Source: Caldilineaceae bacterium
Lineage (GTDB): Bacteria > Chloroflexota > Anaerolineae > Caldilineales > Caldilineaceae
Assembly: GCA_020433455.1 (NCBI GenBank)
Contig: JAGRCP010000072.1
Location: forward strand, 1 to 64,000
Direction: 5' to 3'
Length of the DNA stretch: 64,000 nucleotides
The notes under the pieces are model-generated. The model was given only the letters and a program-made list of their open reading frames with translations, had not been told where the DNA came from and searched no databases. This document shows, in pieces, positions 1 through 9,025 of the stretch. The position numbers were made by a program, and so were the translations under genes. How positions within the stretch are numbered: position 1 is the stretch's first letter; each line of letters opens with the position of its first letter.

Positions 1-809
1 GCGGCAACCTCTACGCCGGGGGAGGCTTCACCACAGCCGGCGGCACGTCCGCCAACCGCATCGCCCAATGGGACGGAACCGCCTGGACCGCCCTGGGCTC
101 CGGCATGAATAACTTTGTCTACGCCCTGACCACGGACGCTGACGGTAACCTTTACGCCGGGGGAGACTTTTTCGTCGCCGGCGGCACGTCCGTCAACCGC
201 ATCGCCAAGTGGGATGGAACCGCCTGGACCGCCCTGGGCTCCGGCATGAATAACGCTGTCAACGCCCTGACTGCCCATACCAGCGCCGTCGTCTCAGCCG
301 CCAGCGGGGAGAGTGTCGCACCGGCGCGGGTCGGTGGGAGCACGGCCACGGACGCGATCCTCAACCTCTACGCCGGAGGAGAGTTCACCACAGCCGACGG
401 CAATCAGTCAGCCAACATCGGCCAATGGACGGTTGATCCCCCCTTGACCGTGACGTTGGGCTACTTCCTGGCTGCGCCCAATGACGACGGCGTTCGTATC
501 GAATGGTCCACCGTCACCGAGATGGGCAACGCCGGCTTCAACCTCTACGTGGAGACGAACGCGGGTCGTGAGCAGATCAATCCGGAGCTGATTCCCTCCG
601 CTGCGATCGACTCGGTGGAGCCCCAACGCTACGCCTACAACGCTATTGGCGTCCAGGGCGACGCCTTCTTCATCGAGCTGGTGGGCATTGACGGCGGCAG
701 CAAGCTATTCGGGCCCTTCGCTCTGGGGGTTCCCTTTGGCTCCAGTCCGGCAACCGACGCAGCGGAGGATGGCTATCGTATTTTCCTGCCTTCGGTGCTG
801 AATCATTAG
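1..809 (+). CDS. 3' part of secreted repeat protein (5' truncated by window edge)
   Basis: The frame is open from base 3 with no credible start, so the gene begins upstream of the window. Repeat units of the form NLYAGGxF..AGG...NRIAxWDGTAWTALGSGMN recur, the first two 141 bp (47 codons) apart; a third, partial unit follows after a Ser/Ala-rich insert. They look like beta-propeller-type repeats. A C-terminal module follows (GVRIEWSTVTEMGNAGFNLY onward) of the kind common at the ends of Chloroflexota extracellular proteins. The last residues are YRIFLPSVLNH, matching the hFLPxV tail also seen on the protein at 13644-15701. An extracellular or surface role is inferred; no enzymatic motif is visible. 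The internal ATG at 105 lies inside a repeat and is not the start. Confidence 0.75.
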   Translation, partial: GNLYAGGGFTTAGGTSANRIAQWDGTAWTALGSGMNNFVYALTTDADGNLYAGGDFFVAGGTSVNRIAKWDGTAWTALGSGMNNAVNALTAHTSAVVSAASGESVAPARVGGSTATDAILNLYAGGEFTTADGNQSANIGQWTVDPPLTVTLGYFLAAPNDDGVRIEWSTVTEMGNAGFNLYVETNAGREQINPELIPSAAIDSVEPQRYAYNAIGVQGDAFFIELVGIDGGSKLFGPFALGVPFGSSPATDAAEDGYRIFLPSVLNH

Positions 810-842
810 GGTGCGTTCAAACTCGGTTGGTGAAACACGGGC

Positions 843-870
843 GGCCGGAAGGGCATACACCCTACCGGCC
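843..870. terminator. Hairpin between convergent genes
   Basis: GGCCGG-A-AGGG / CCCT-A-CCGGCC folds with a 6-nt loop, and the flanks GGGC/CAGCCC can extend it. It sits between two convergent genes (stops at 809 and 907) and is followed on the plus strand by only a short T run (ATTTT). It is a plausible weak bidirectional terminator. Confidence 0.45.
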
Positions 871-906
871 CAGCCCATTTTGAACACACCCAATTATTTG
901 GTTTAT

Positions 907-3744
907 CTACGCGTCGGATGCGGCTTCGTTTGATGCGCTGTTCTCTTCCTGCATTGGGTGCCACGCCCAGGCCGTGAGCAGCGCCATCGTTACAACGAAA
1001 AATATAATGGACAATCCCAGCGGCGCGCCGACCTGCACCAGCCGGAGCGTTCCGGCAAGTGCAGCCCACGCCCACCAGAAGGCCGGATGAACGTGCAAAT
1101 AGCGTCGATAACGTCGCCGCCCCCACACAAGCCAGAGCGCTACCATTATCAGCATAAGGTAACCGCCCAGCCGTATATCCCACCGTACAAGTAAAAACCC
1201 GGCAAGCGTTAGCCCAAGCGCGCCCAGCGCGCCGCGCAGCGTCAGCGTGGGTCGGTTGCGCACGGCAAGGGTGGCCAGAAAAAGCGTGACGCTCGTAAAG
1301 CAGAGCAGCGCAATTCCCAAATTCGCCCATTCACGCCATGCCGCGGACAGCGGGATAGGCTCTTCCGTCAACAGAAGCGGCAGCACCATGGCCAGGGGCA
1401 ACGCCAGACCCAACAGCAGAACCATGGCCCGATCGGAAAGGATATCTTCATCCTGCGTGCGCAGCGTCCACAAAGCCATGGCAGTCAGCGCCAGCAGCAT
1501 GGCCAGCCCAAACGCGCCGTTGTTGAGGATCGTATTCCCCCAATAGAAAAACGCGGCCATACCCGGCCCGACCAGGATAAAGACGATCAAGAAAAAGCGG
1601 TCATCAGGGAGGAATTGAAGGGATTGGAACCGGCGCGCCCGGTCTACGGGGGTCTGACGGGCGGCCAAATAGCCGAGGAAGAGGGGCAACAAGACCAGGA
1701 ATCGCCGCGGCCAGGGCCCCAGGGGAGAGCGAAACAGGTAATACCAACTCATGGCGACCAGCATGGCCAGCCCGGCAAAGGCGACAAAACCCACATAAGC
1801 GCCCGTCGCCTTCAGCAGCCAAAGCGTGCGCCGCTCTTCCCCCGTAATGGGCTGGAATTTCTCCGCCAGGGGCGGCCGCGTTACCGCCGCGATGATCAGC
1901 GGCAAGAGCAGCGTGCCCACGGCAAAGTAGAAGGCAGCCGTCACCCGTGGCTCATCATCAGGTTGGGGCCATGCCAAAAACGGCCCTAACAGACACGCCG
2001 TCCCGGTCCAGAGAACCAGCGCAAACAGCAGGGTAAACGCACGGGACGCGGTCATCTTCTGCATGAAGTTGCTCAACACGCGAAGAACCATGCAGCCCCA
2101 GTCGCGCGGGCGACCGCATTCGGCCTCGGCGTCATCTAATATTTTATCCGTCAAGCCGGAAAACGCGTTGCCAAAAAAATATGCCACATTGAGCATAGGG
2201 GAGTCTTTTGAAAAATCCCGCAGGCGCCATGCCCGGTGATCAGCAGCCTCGGCGGTGTTACCCAGAAGCGAGAGGGCGGTCGCCGCCCCCCAGAACGCAG
2301 CAGCTTGGGGCATACGACCAATCGGCTCCTCTGCCAGGCTCGCGAATTTGGTTGCGCCCATCAGGTAAAGCGCGAGTGCTGCATAATAGTCGTCCCAACA
2401 TATCTGACCGTCCCGATTGACGACAAGAAATTCGCGCGCTGCCTTACGAATAACAAGCAGGGTCAAAAACGGCGCGCTCAGCTTGGCCGCAAGGGCTCGA
2501 GGCAGGGCGAATTGCCCATGAGGATGGGGTTTGCGCAGCGAGGCCTGGTGTAAATCACGGTAGAGCGAGTAGATAGTCTCGGGCGGTAAATCGGCATCGA
2601 GCAGGGCAGCGGCCAACGGATGGAGTACGGTATCCATCTCCAGACGCAGCAGGTCGTATAACACGTGATCATGACGGGCGTACGCACCGTCGATGATGAA
2701 CGCTAAATGCGCTTGAACCATCACCAAAACATTGCCCATGTTGAGGTCGCCATGGATTGTCCCCTTCACCATAGCGGTTTCTCGCTTTAGAAGATCGGGC
2801 CAAGCATGCAGAGGATTGGGCAAGTAAATATTTTCGCCGCCGGGCAGCAACAGCTCGTCAGCATCCAAATCCGGCGCGTTTGAATCAGAGGGAGGGGCCA
2901 CGGCGCTTATTGCCAACTCCCGCAGCAGATCCACGCGCGTTTGGTCTACCCTGCCTGCAATAGAATCTTTAGATTGACCAATCAGGCCGTATTCCGTATC
3001 GGGTGCATTGCGGATACGAACGCGCATGACGGGCGAATCCTCCAGTTGAGGAGCGAGAGTCAGCGTTTGCTTACGCGGCGAAACTTCCAGCACAGCCCAA
3101 TGCTCAAAACGGAGCACGTCGCCCTGTTTGAAATCCAAGGAGAGACCATTGCCGGATACTTTGTCAGCGGGGAGCACAGCTTGCACATCGGCTGCATCCG
3201 GCGGGCAATATTCCAGGATGAGTGAAACGGGCAATACCCGATCATAGCTGCGGAGAAGTGCGGTTCTTTCCTGTTTCCTTTCCGCGTTCCATATGTCGTC
3301 AAGCTGAGACAGCAGGCGCTCTTCCAGAACTTCCCACAACTCGTGAAGGTCTGCTGTCGTGCAGTAAGCCCGCAAGCTCTGCACGGGGTGCCGGCCGTCG
3401 CCGACCTGGGCATAGCGCAGCCCGGCCAGCAGACCATCCGGCGTAGGAACCGGATCCTCTTTTGCCGGCACAAAGCCGGACAAAGAGTCCTTCAAAAAGT
3501 CGGCGGACGCCCGGTGTTCCTGTAGGATAATGGGCGTAGGCCCAATCTTAACAACTTCGGGCAACATCCCCCGCCCCGATGGCCCATAGGGTTTAATTGT
3601 AAAAACACGCGTATCGCTCTGACCGTCATCATATTCATCGACTATTTTTATTTTTCGGCAGCCTTCGTACATGACGACAAGCAACTCCCGCATATCGTCC
3701 GGCAGTCGCCGATCAGAAAAATTGAGAATATCAGGCGCGGTCAT
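907..3744 (-). CDS. Kinase-fold (APH/TCAD9-like) protein with large C-terminal membrane domain
   Basis: 945 aa. The N-terminal ~420 residues have an aminoglycoside-phosphotransferase/kinase-like plan: EVVKIG with a possible beta3 Lys (K66) and a Glu ten residues later, catalytic-loop-like HGDLNMGNVLV (331-341) and a metal-site-like FIIDGAYARHDH (349-360). This resembles the ternary-complex-associated domain 9 (TCAD9) described in bacterial STAND/MoxR conflict systems; the match is from memory of the motif, not a search. From about residue 555 there are ten or so hydrophobic segments, predicting a polytopic membrane domain ending in a short cytosolic tail. The start ATG overlaps the stop of the upstream ATPase gene by 4 bp (ATGA), so the two are probably translationally coupled and act together. 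Substrate unknown; the IIDGA in place of a usual ID(F/W) could mean altered catalysis. Confidence 0.7.
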   Translation of the reverse strand: MTAPDILNFSDRRLPDDMRELLVVMYEGCRKIKIVDEYDDGQSDTRVFTIKPYGPSGRGMLPEVVKIGPTPIILQEHRASADFLKDSLSGFVPAKEDPVPTPDGLLAGLRYAQVGDGRHPVQSLRAYCTTADLHELWEVLEERLLSQLDDIWNAERKQERTALLRSYDRVLPVSLILEYCPPDAADVQAVLPADKVSGNGLSLDFKQGDVLRFEHWAVLEVSPRKQTLTLAPQLEDSPVMRVRIRNAPDTEYGLIGQSKDSIAGRVDQTRVDLLRELAISAVAPPSDSNAPDLDADELLLPGGENIYLPNPLHAWPDLLKRETAMVKGTIHGDLNMGNVLVMVQAHLAFIIDGAYARHDHVLYDLLRLEMDTVLHPLAAALLDADLPPETIYSLYRDLHQASLRKPHPHGQFALPRALAAKLSAPFLTLLVIRKAAREFLVVNRDGQICWDDYYAALALYLMGATKFASLAEEPIGRMPQAAAFWGAATALSLLGNTAEAADHRAWRLRDFSKDSPMLNVAYFFGNAFSGLTDKILDDAEAECGRPRDWGCMVLRVLSNFMQKMTASRAFTLLFALVLWTGTACLLGPFLAWPQPDDEPRVTAAFYFAVGTLLLPLIIAAVTRPPLAEKFQPITGEERRTLWLLKATGAYVGFVAFAGLAMLVAMSWYYLFRSPLGPWPRRFLVLLPLFLGYLAARQTPVDRARRFQSLQFLPDDRFFLIVFILVGPGMAAFFYWGNTILNNGAFGLAMLLALTAMALWTLRTQDEDILSDRAMVLLLGLALPLAMVLPLLLTEEPIPLSAAWREWANLGIALLCFTSVTLFLATLAVRNRPTLTLRGALGALGLTLAGFLLVRWDIRLGGYLMLIMVALWLVWGRRRYRRYLHVHPAFWWAWAALAGTLRLVQVGAPLGLSIIFFVVTMALLTAWAWHPMQEENSASNEAASDA

Positions 3745-5129
3745 GTCGGCCTTCCCTCGGGATAAAAAAGATAGCCGCCTTCGGGCTTCTCCCGGTAATT
3801 GACGATGTAGACGGGGTTGGACGGATCCGGCTCCACCTTGCGGCGCAGGGTGCGAATCACCTGGAAGAGGCTGTCGTTGGAGACGCCGTTATAGCGCTCG
3901 TCCTCATCCCAAGCAGCGACGATCACGCTGGTGTAGGTGTGGCGCTGGTGCGGACGCTCCGCCAGGAAGTGCAGCACGGCCTGCTCCTTGGGCGATAGTC
4001 CGTCAATCGCCTTTTCGCCCTGAAAAAGCAAGTCCGTTCTCTTATCGATTCGGATGGGGTCCGGCGTTCGGGCGCCGTACTCGGCAACGTAATCGGCAAA
4101 AAGCAGGCCGAAAAGCACCCAGGCATCTCCCGCTTTACGACATATTCCCCTCATTTCCAGACCGCGCAGAATCGCATCATCCGCCACCGTATCGTCCCCG
4201 CGTTGAAGCGCATAGAGGGCAATCTGCTCGTCCCTGGTCAGGCCGTTCCAGATGGCCTGAAGGCGGATATGCATGGCCGGATCCGCGCCCAACGCCGTGC
4301 GCCACGTTTCGGCCGGCCCTCTTTCCGGCGTGAGTGACCACCAGCGACCCACCGCTTTGAGCAGCGTAGGATACCCGCCGCTGAGCGCGAGCATCTGGTC
4401 AACTTCGCTGGGCGTGGGCGCAACGGGAGCGGTATGCAGGCGATAGGCCACGTCGCGCCGCGCGTCCGCCTCGACCAGCGGACCCACGTAGCAAATGTGG
4501 GTTGCCAGCAGGCGATAGACATCATCAGGGAGATCCAGATCGGGAACAGCATCCAGGCGTCGGCGCGCGCCGACGATGAAGGAAAGAGTCTCCCGATAGA
4601 CGTTATGCAGGCTGCGCAAGGCCCGGCCCAGCGCCAAAATTTGCGGGGCAGGCGGCATATCGAAATCATCCAGGAACAGCACCACGCGGTAATCGTGCGC
4701 CTGACAAGCGTCGAGCAAATTGTAGAGTGCGCTTTGTGCCGGGAAGGGGTCATCCGCCTGCATATCCTGATAGAGCCCCGTCAATTCGCCCCACCAGGTC
4801 GTACTGAAGGGTGTAGGCGAGCGGTGGGCGGCGCGCAGAATAAAGCGATAAAACGTCGTGAGGGTGTCATCCGGCAGTCCGCCCAGACGCACGTACACAA
4901 GGGCCGGCCCATCCTCAAGGGCAGGATAGCGCGCACCGAGGCGATGGGCGTTCCGGCACAGAAAGTCAAGCAGGTTGGACTTGCCCGACCCGGCCGCGCC
5001 GATGACCATGCCGCTTGCCCCTGCCGCGATCCAGCCGGTCAGGACGCGCATTTCCGCCGCACGGTAGGTCGCACCATGTCCTCGCCAGGTCCAGTCCGTC
5101 TTTCCGTCTTCACCGGGTCTGTTAACCAT
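3741..5129 (-). CDS. AAA/STAND-type ATPase with C-terminal winged-helix domain
   Basis: 462 aa. Walker A GAAGSGKS at 44-51 and a Walker B-like VVLFLDDFD near 148-156 define an AAA/ORC-like P-loop domain. Residues ~365-460 (LSPKEQAVLHFLAERP ... GVSNDSLFQVIRTLRRKVEPD ... GGYLF) match the OmpR/PhoB-type winged helix (Trans_reg_C), including the beta-hairpin wing at the end. The order ATPase-wHTH suggests either a DNA-binding switch or a protein-interaction adaptor. It is first in a two-gene unit with the kinase-like membrane protein (4-bp overlap). No clear Shine-Dalgarno precedes the ATG at 5129. The effector is not obvious, so the pair could be a membrane-linked signalling or anti-invader module. 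Confidence 0.75.
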   Translation of the reverse strand: MVNRPGEDGKTDWTWRGHGATYRAAEMRVLTGWIAAGASGMVIGAAGSGKSNLLDFLCRNAHRLGARYPALEDGPALVYVRLGGLPDDTLTTFYRFILRAAHRSPTPFSTTWWGELTGLYQDMQADDPFPAQSALYNLLDACQAHDYRVVLFLDDFDMPPAPQILALGRALRSLHNVYRETLSFIVGARRRLDAVPDLDLPDDVYRLLATHICYVGPLVEADARRDVAYRLHTAPVAPTPSEVDQMLALSGGYPTLLKAVGRWWSLTPERGPAETWRTALGADPAMHIRLQAIWNGLTRDEQIALYALQRGDDTVADDAILRGLEMRGICRKAGDAWVLFGLLFADYVAEYGARTPDPIRIDKRTDLLFQGEKAIDGLSPKEQAVLHFLAERPHQRHTYTSVIVAAWDEDERYNGVSNDSLFQVIRTLRRKVEPDPSNPVYIVNYREKPEGGYLFYPEGRPT

Positions 5130-5445
5130 GAGTTCTCAGCGTTTCCTCAGCCGCTCTTTAGCAAGTACGCCTCTACGCTCAGTAATCCCCCATTACTTCT
5201 GCCGCCGGTTTCGCTACACTACAGGCACTGCGAAAGCGTAGAACATGCGGACCGGCTACGTTATTGAGGCGTAAATGTCACGACGACAATAGTCCGGGCG
5301 CATCTCCCGTTTTCGCAGCGCGGATAATGCGGAACAACGTCCGCAACAACTCATCCTGCGCCTGTTGAGGGTCGCTGCAGCGCCACGTCCGTGGCGGGAT
5401 CCCTTCACTTGGTGGGCCTCTATCCAATCATGGAGGAACATTGAG
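5130..5445. other. Intergenic region between divergent genes
   Basis: About 316 bp separate the minus-strand ATPase gene from the plus-strand peptide gene, so promoters for both should lie here. No convincing -35/-10 pair, repeat or RNA gene was recognised. Confidence 0.4.
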
Positions 5446-5607
5446 ATGTTCAAGCGACGGATTACCCATCTTGTAGCCGCTATCGCCCTGGCCGCCGTCA
5501 TGACCGGCGGATTCCAGGTGGCGGCCGAGGCCCTTGGCCTCCACGTCACGCCAGCGGTGTATGCCTGCGATGCGGGCTCAGCTACGGGTGGCGGCGGCGG
5601 CTGCTAA
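5446..5607 (+). CDS. Small secreted peptide ending in GGGGGC
   Basis: 53 aa. A longer reading frame begins at 5365, but the ATG at 5446 has a strong Shine-Dalgarno, GGAGGA, 8 nt upstream, which fixes the start. The product has a basic start (MFKRR), a hydrophobic stretch to about residue 30 with possible AxA cleavage sites (VAA, VYA), and a C-terminal tail CDAGSATGGGGGC bounded by two Cys (41 and 53). It is therefore probably an exported peptide of roughly 13-27 residues, perhaps disulfide-closed. It is convergent with the XRE-NB-ARC-TPR gene (129 bp between stops). No maturation enzyme is adjacent. Function unknown; a signal peptide or toxin role is only a hypothesis. Confidence 0.65.
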   Translation: MFKRRITHLVAAIALAAVMTGGFQVAAEALGLHVTPAVYACDAGSATGGGGGC

Positions 5608-5736
5608 GCGTGAGAGCCAGAAACCATTGGGCATTGCAGTAGGGACACGAGGTGCAGCGGCCGACCGGGCATGCACTGAGCGAAAAGGTCTTCCGCCGCA
5701 CCTCATGTCCGTACGATTAAGGTCATTCGCAGTCGA

Positions 5737-8271
5737 TTACGGAGCGCCTGATCCCGCGGCTTTTCCCGCCCGAACATCGGCCAAGGCCAGCAAGATTGCA
5801 TCCCGCCGGTTATTATTTCCAAGGGTTTGCCAGCCATCGAGTGCAGCCAATAGATGCGTCTCCGCCTCATTAAAACATTCCTGCGCCAGGCGAATCACGC
5901 CCAAATGCTCTTCAACCAGCGTTGTACCGTGGAGGGAGGAGAGGCGTTGAAAAATTACCGATGCATCAGCAAGAATTGCTTCGGCTTTAACATAATCGGC
6001 CAGGTCTTCGTAAATTCGAACCATATTGGTAGAGATAAGCCCTATTCGCCACTCCTCACCGAGCGCTTGTGCCGCTTTCAGGGCCTCATGCGTATAATCA
6101 AGCGCCTGCTCATATTGCCGACGCTCTCCGTAAAGCAGCCCCAGATTTATCATGCCGTCTATGGGTCCATGCCGATCAGAGCCCTCAGACCAAATCTCCA
6201 TGGCCTGTTTCAGATATTCCTCAGCCTTCTCCCAATTTTTCTGGCGAATAGCAATCAGGCCCAAATGGTTATAGGTGTGGGCAAGGCCGTGCGCGTTCTC
6301 AAATGCCAAAAAAATATCTAATGCATGGCAGCAGAGGACCTTAGCGCGTTGTAACTGTCCAGCTTCGCAAAAATGATAGCCCAAATTTGTACACGCGCGG
6401 GCCTCGTCGTAGCGGTCATTCGCCAAGCGCGCCGCAGCAATCGCCTGACGGTAATATTGGACAGAATCCTGATAGTGACTTTGCAGTCTGGTCAGGCGCC
6501 CCATAAGCACCAGAAGCGCAGGCAGTTCTGCGCTCTGCGCTCTCTGACGTGCAGCGCGCAGACCCTTCTCAAGAATCTGTTGCCATTCAATCCAATAACC
6601 ATGGCTTTCCATATAGATTGTAAAAGCATGAATCAGATCCGTGGCGGAAGCCCATGCCGCGGGTTCATCCAGGGCAAAATCAATGGCCTTGACAACGCCC
6701 TCCCGCTCTTTGTCCACTGCCGAGACGTCGGCGGAATGACCGGCCAGCCACTGAAGCCAATAGTCCCCGTTCAGTTGGATTGCATAATGAAATTGGGCAA
6801 CCGTTTTCTCCTCCTGCACGCCGCCCACGCGCTGCCAGGCCACGATCTGCTTGAGCAAAAAGAGTTCCGTTAAGCGATGAATGCGGTAACGCCGCGCATC
6901 CAGCGTGCCGATTGGCTCGATAAGGAGCAATTTGTCCAGCGAGCGCAGCGCCGCATTGAGATCCGTGCGCTCTAACGTAACCAGCGCGGCTAATTGCTCG
7001 AGGGTTGCGTTGGGAGCCAACGGCATCACGGACAAAAGCGTTTTGCCCCCATCGTCCAACGCCTGCCAGGATTGGCGGAAAATATAGGTGTAGAATTCAT
7101 CGACCTCGCTGTCCTTCACCCGGCTTAGAATCGCCAGCGTTTCCGTCAACGAAAAGACGGCAATCTGACCGACAACCAGCCGCAATGCCATGGGATTGCC
7201 GCCTACCTGGTCATAGATCCGGCCGAACTGGGCATCCGTAGCGCGGACCGCCATATCCGGATCGCGCTGCCGGCTTTTATACCGCAACAATTGAATGGCG
7301 TCTTCGCGCGCCAGCGGTTGCAGCCGGATCTGCAAGGCCTTCGTTGAAGGCGAAAGCGCACGGCGAGTGGCCAGCAGCACTCTGTTTTTCCCTGCGCGCC
7401 CGCTGGACTGGAAAACCAGTTTTTCCAGGTAAGGGATGAGGGCCGCCACATCAAGCGCAGACTCCAGATTGTCAACCACGATCAGGTGGCGGGCTTGCTG
7501 CAGATGAACCGTCAAGGCATACTCACGCTCGACCGCGCCCGCGGCCAGGATAGCAGTGAGACCTAAATTCTGAAGGAGAAAATCCTGCAACTCGGCAATC
7601 CGATCTGCGCGTTGCTGCGTCGTGCCGATGCCAACCGTCGCGGGAGGGATTCGCTGGGGCAGACTCACCCAGACCAGGTCATCAAAGCAGCGACCTACCT
7701 CGGGATCGCGTACCGCAGCATCCAGCAGCGCGCTTTTGCCCAATCCGCCCAGCCCCTCTACGGCAATGAGCGAATAGTTGCCAATGCCCCGCAACGCGTC
7801 TACAAGCTGATGACGGTAGGCGTTAATGCCGAAAAGTTGCGAATGAGGAGTCGGTCCCACCTTCGCAGCCAAGACCGCGTTCCATTCTTCCAGCCTCTGG
7901 TCGGAATTCGGCCTGCGCTTTTTTTGCTGCTGATCCTGATAGGCAAGCGCGGCTGCGGTCAATTCCGACCACGTACGATATCTGTTCAGATCATATTCAA
8001 GCCGAATGGCCGTATTGACCTGATTCAGCAAGTGCGCGACAAGTTGGGGATCATTGTCATAGCGTTCGGCCAGACGCATGACAAGAAGCGCCATATACTC
8101 CTGGGGCGGGCGATCCGGGCGGATCCTGTTTTCATAGCGCGTGATGCGCGTACGGTCCAGGTAGCAAAGTTCGGCAATCTCCGCCTGGGTTGCTCCCAAT
8201 GCAGAGCGCAGCGTCAAGAGAAAGACGGAGAGGTTATCAATATAGTGAGGAAAATCCGAAAGCTGGATCAT
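5737..8271 (-). CDS. XRE-type HTH / NB-ARC STAND ATPase / TPR protein
   Basis: 844 aa. Domains in order: XRE-like helix-turn-helix (~10-55; LGATQAEIAELCYLDRTRIT), NB-ARC ATPase with P-loop EGLGGLGKS (172-180), Walker B HLIVVDNLES (~262-271), sensor-type VLLATRR (~298-304) and GGNPMAL (~358-364), a winged-helix/linker region, then TPRs from ~590 to the end (e.g. EARACTNLGYHFCEAGQLQRA, TYNHLGLIAIRQKNWEKAEE). The layout matches STAND regulators that bind a ligand through TPRs, oligomerise on ATP and act through the N-terminal domain, here probably DNA. The small secreted peptide gene is its convergent neighbour. Start ATG at 8271 gives the HTH its usual N-terminal position. Confidence 0.85.
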   Translation of the reverse strand: MIQLSDFPHYIDNLSVFLLTLRSALGATQAEIAELCYLDRTRITRYENRIRPDRPPQEYMALLVMRLAERYDNDPQLVAHLLNQVNTAIRLEYDLNRYRTWSELTAAALAYQDQQQKKRRPNSDQRLEEWNAVLAAKVGPTPHSQLFGINAYRHQLVDALRGIGNYSLIAVEGLGGLGKSALLDAAVRDPEVGRCFDDLVWVSLPQRIPPATVGIGTTQQRADRIAELQDFLLQNLGLTAILAAGAVEREYALTVHLQQARHLIVVDNLESALDVAALIPYLEKLVFQSSGRAGKNRVLLATRRALSPSTKALQIRLQPLAREDAIQLLRYKSRQRDPDMAVRATDAQFGRIYDQVGGNPMALRLVVGQIAVFSLTETLAILSRVKDSEVDEFYTYIFRQSWQALDDGGKTLLSVMPLAPNATLEQLAALVTLERTDLNAALRSLDKLLLIEPIGTLDARRYRIHRLTELFLLKQIVAWQRVGGVQEEKTVAQFHYAIQLNGDYWLQWLAGHSADVSAVDKEREGVVKAIDFALDEPAAWASATDLIHAFTIYMESHGYWIEWQQILEKGLRAARQRAQSAELPALLVLMGRLTRLQSHYQDSVQYYRQAIAAARLANDRYDEARACTNLGYHFCEAGQLQRAKVLCCHALDIFLAFENAHGLAHTYNHLGLIAIRQKNWEKAEEYLKQAMEIWSEGSDRHGPIDGMINLGLLYGERRQYEQALDYTHEALKAAQALGEEWRIGLISTNMVRIYEDLADYVKAEAILADASVIFQRLSSLHGTTLVEEHLGVIRLAQECFNEAETHLLAALDGWQTLGNNNRRDAILLALADVRAGKAAGSGAP

Positions 8272-8659
8272 TGATCGCTAAGCTTTTTTGTGCGCTGCTA
8301 ACGGAGGAGGGCTGTTACCCTGTTAAGCAGAGTTCATTGTTGCATGGGTCGCGAGAGTTTGCAAGAGACGGGGGGAAGAGGAAATATAATGCGAATATCT
8401 ACATGATGGGAAAGTCGAAGCAGGCCTTTGCGGCCATGCGGCAGGCCGGGCCCGGCCTGCGCGGGGAGATCGTACTTCAGTTCAAATGCGCCATCCCGCG
8501 GGGATTCAGCCGGTCATCGGCACGACCGGACCGGAACGAATCCGCCGCAGTACAGAGGCGGATGATGTAAAATTAAATCGGGAGGAATGGTACGCGCTCT
8601 TTAGCGCAGGGCGGGGCGGGGCTTTGCCGTAACCATACTGCGCAGCGGCGCGCCGGAGA
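8272..8659. other. Non-coding gap with inverted repeats
   Basis: 388 bp upstream of the XRE-NB-ARC-TPR gene and downstream of the small membrane-protein gene. It holds the 8441-8460 palindrome and a small stem (8540-8546 with 8557-8563, ATCCGCC/GGCGGAT). A plus-strand TATAAT at 8385 has only a poorly spaced -35 (TTGCAA, 20 nt). No convincing gene was found. Confidence 0.4.
8441..8460. repeat. Perfect 20-bp palindrome
   Basis: GCAGGCCGGG followed exactly by its reverse complement, with no spacer. It lies in the gap upstream of the STAND regulator gene. It could be an operator or a cruciform-forming element; it lacks the loop and T run of a terminator. Confidence 0.6.
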
Positions 8660-9025
8660 TCACCCGCCCGCCTTGACCATGAGCCACATCATGCCGCACA
8701 TGACCAGACCGGCCACGATGCGCTCGCTCATGGCCCACGTCATAAAGCGGCCGTTGAGCAGGGCTACGCCGATAATGGTGATGACGAACCAGAGCATAAC
8801 CTGGAGTTCAGCCGCAACGACGCCCTGACGCTGCAGGAAGTAGAGCATGATGAGATAGGCGGGAATGCCCAGCATGAAAAAACCGAAGGCCCGCAGGGCC
8901 ATAGCGGGTACGAATTGGCCCGCTTCCCAGGCAGCGGAAGCGTAGACGAACCCTTTGGCGTCCGTAAAGCCGGTGACCAGGGTAAGGCTAATGATAAAAG
9001 CGAGTGAGTAGAGAGACATGCGCAT
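8660..9025 (-). CDS. Small four-helix membrane protein
   Basis: 121 aa from the ATG at 9025, which is preceded 5 nt upstream by AGGAG; an upstream ATG (9169) would add 48 residues without membrane character or ribosome site. Four hydrophobic segments fill the protein: SLAFIISLTLVTGF, AMALRAFGFFMLGIPAYLIMLYF, LQVMLWFVITIIGVALL and RIVAGLVMCGMMWLMV. No motif or family is recognised. It sits between the two large STAND genes on the same strand, but gaps of 190-390 bp make a tight operon unlikely. Confidence 0.6.
   Translation of the reverse strand: MRMSLYSLAFIISLTLVTGFTDAKGFVYASAAWEAGQFVPAMALRAFGFFMLGIPAYLIMLYFLQRQGVVAAELQVMLWFVITIIGVALLNGRFMTWAMSERIVAGLVMCGMMWLMVKAGG

Noticed and set aside
8359-8390. 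TTGCAA ... TATAAT as a plus-strand promoter in the gap
   Set aside because: Spacer is 20 nt and no gene or structured RNA follows convincingly.
8190-8570. 126-codon plus-strand frame upstream of the XRE-NB-ARC-TPR gene
   Set aside because: Overlaps the N-terminal coding region of the STAND gene and then the palindromic gap; low-complexity, no ribosome site.
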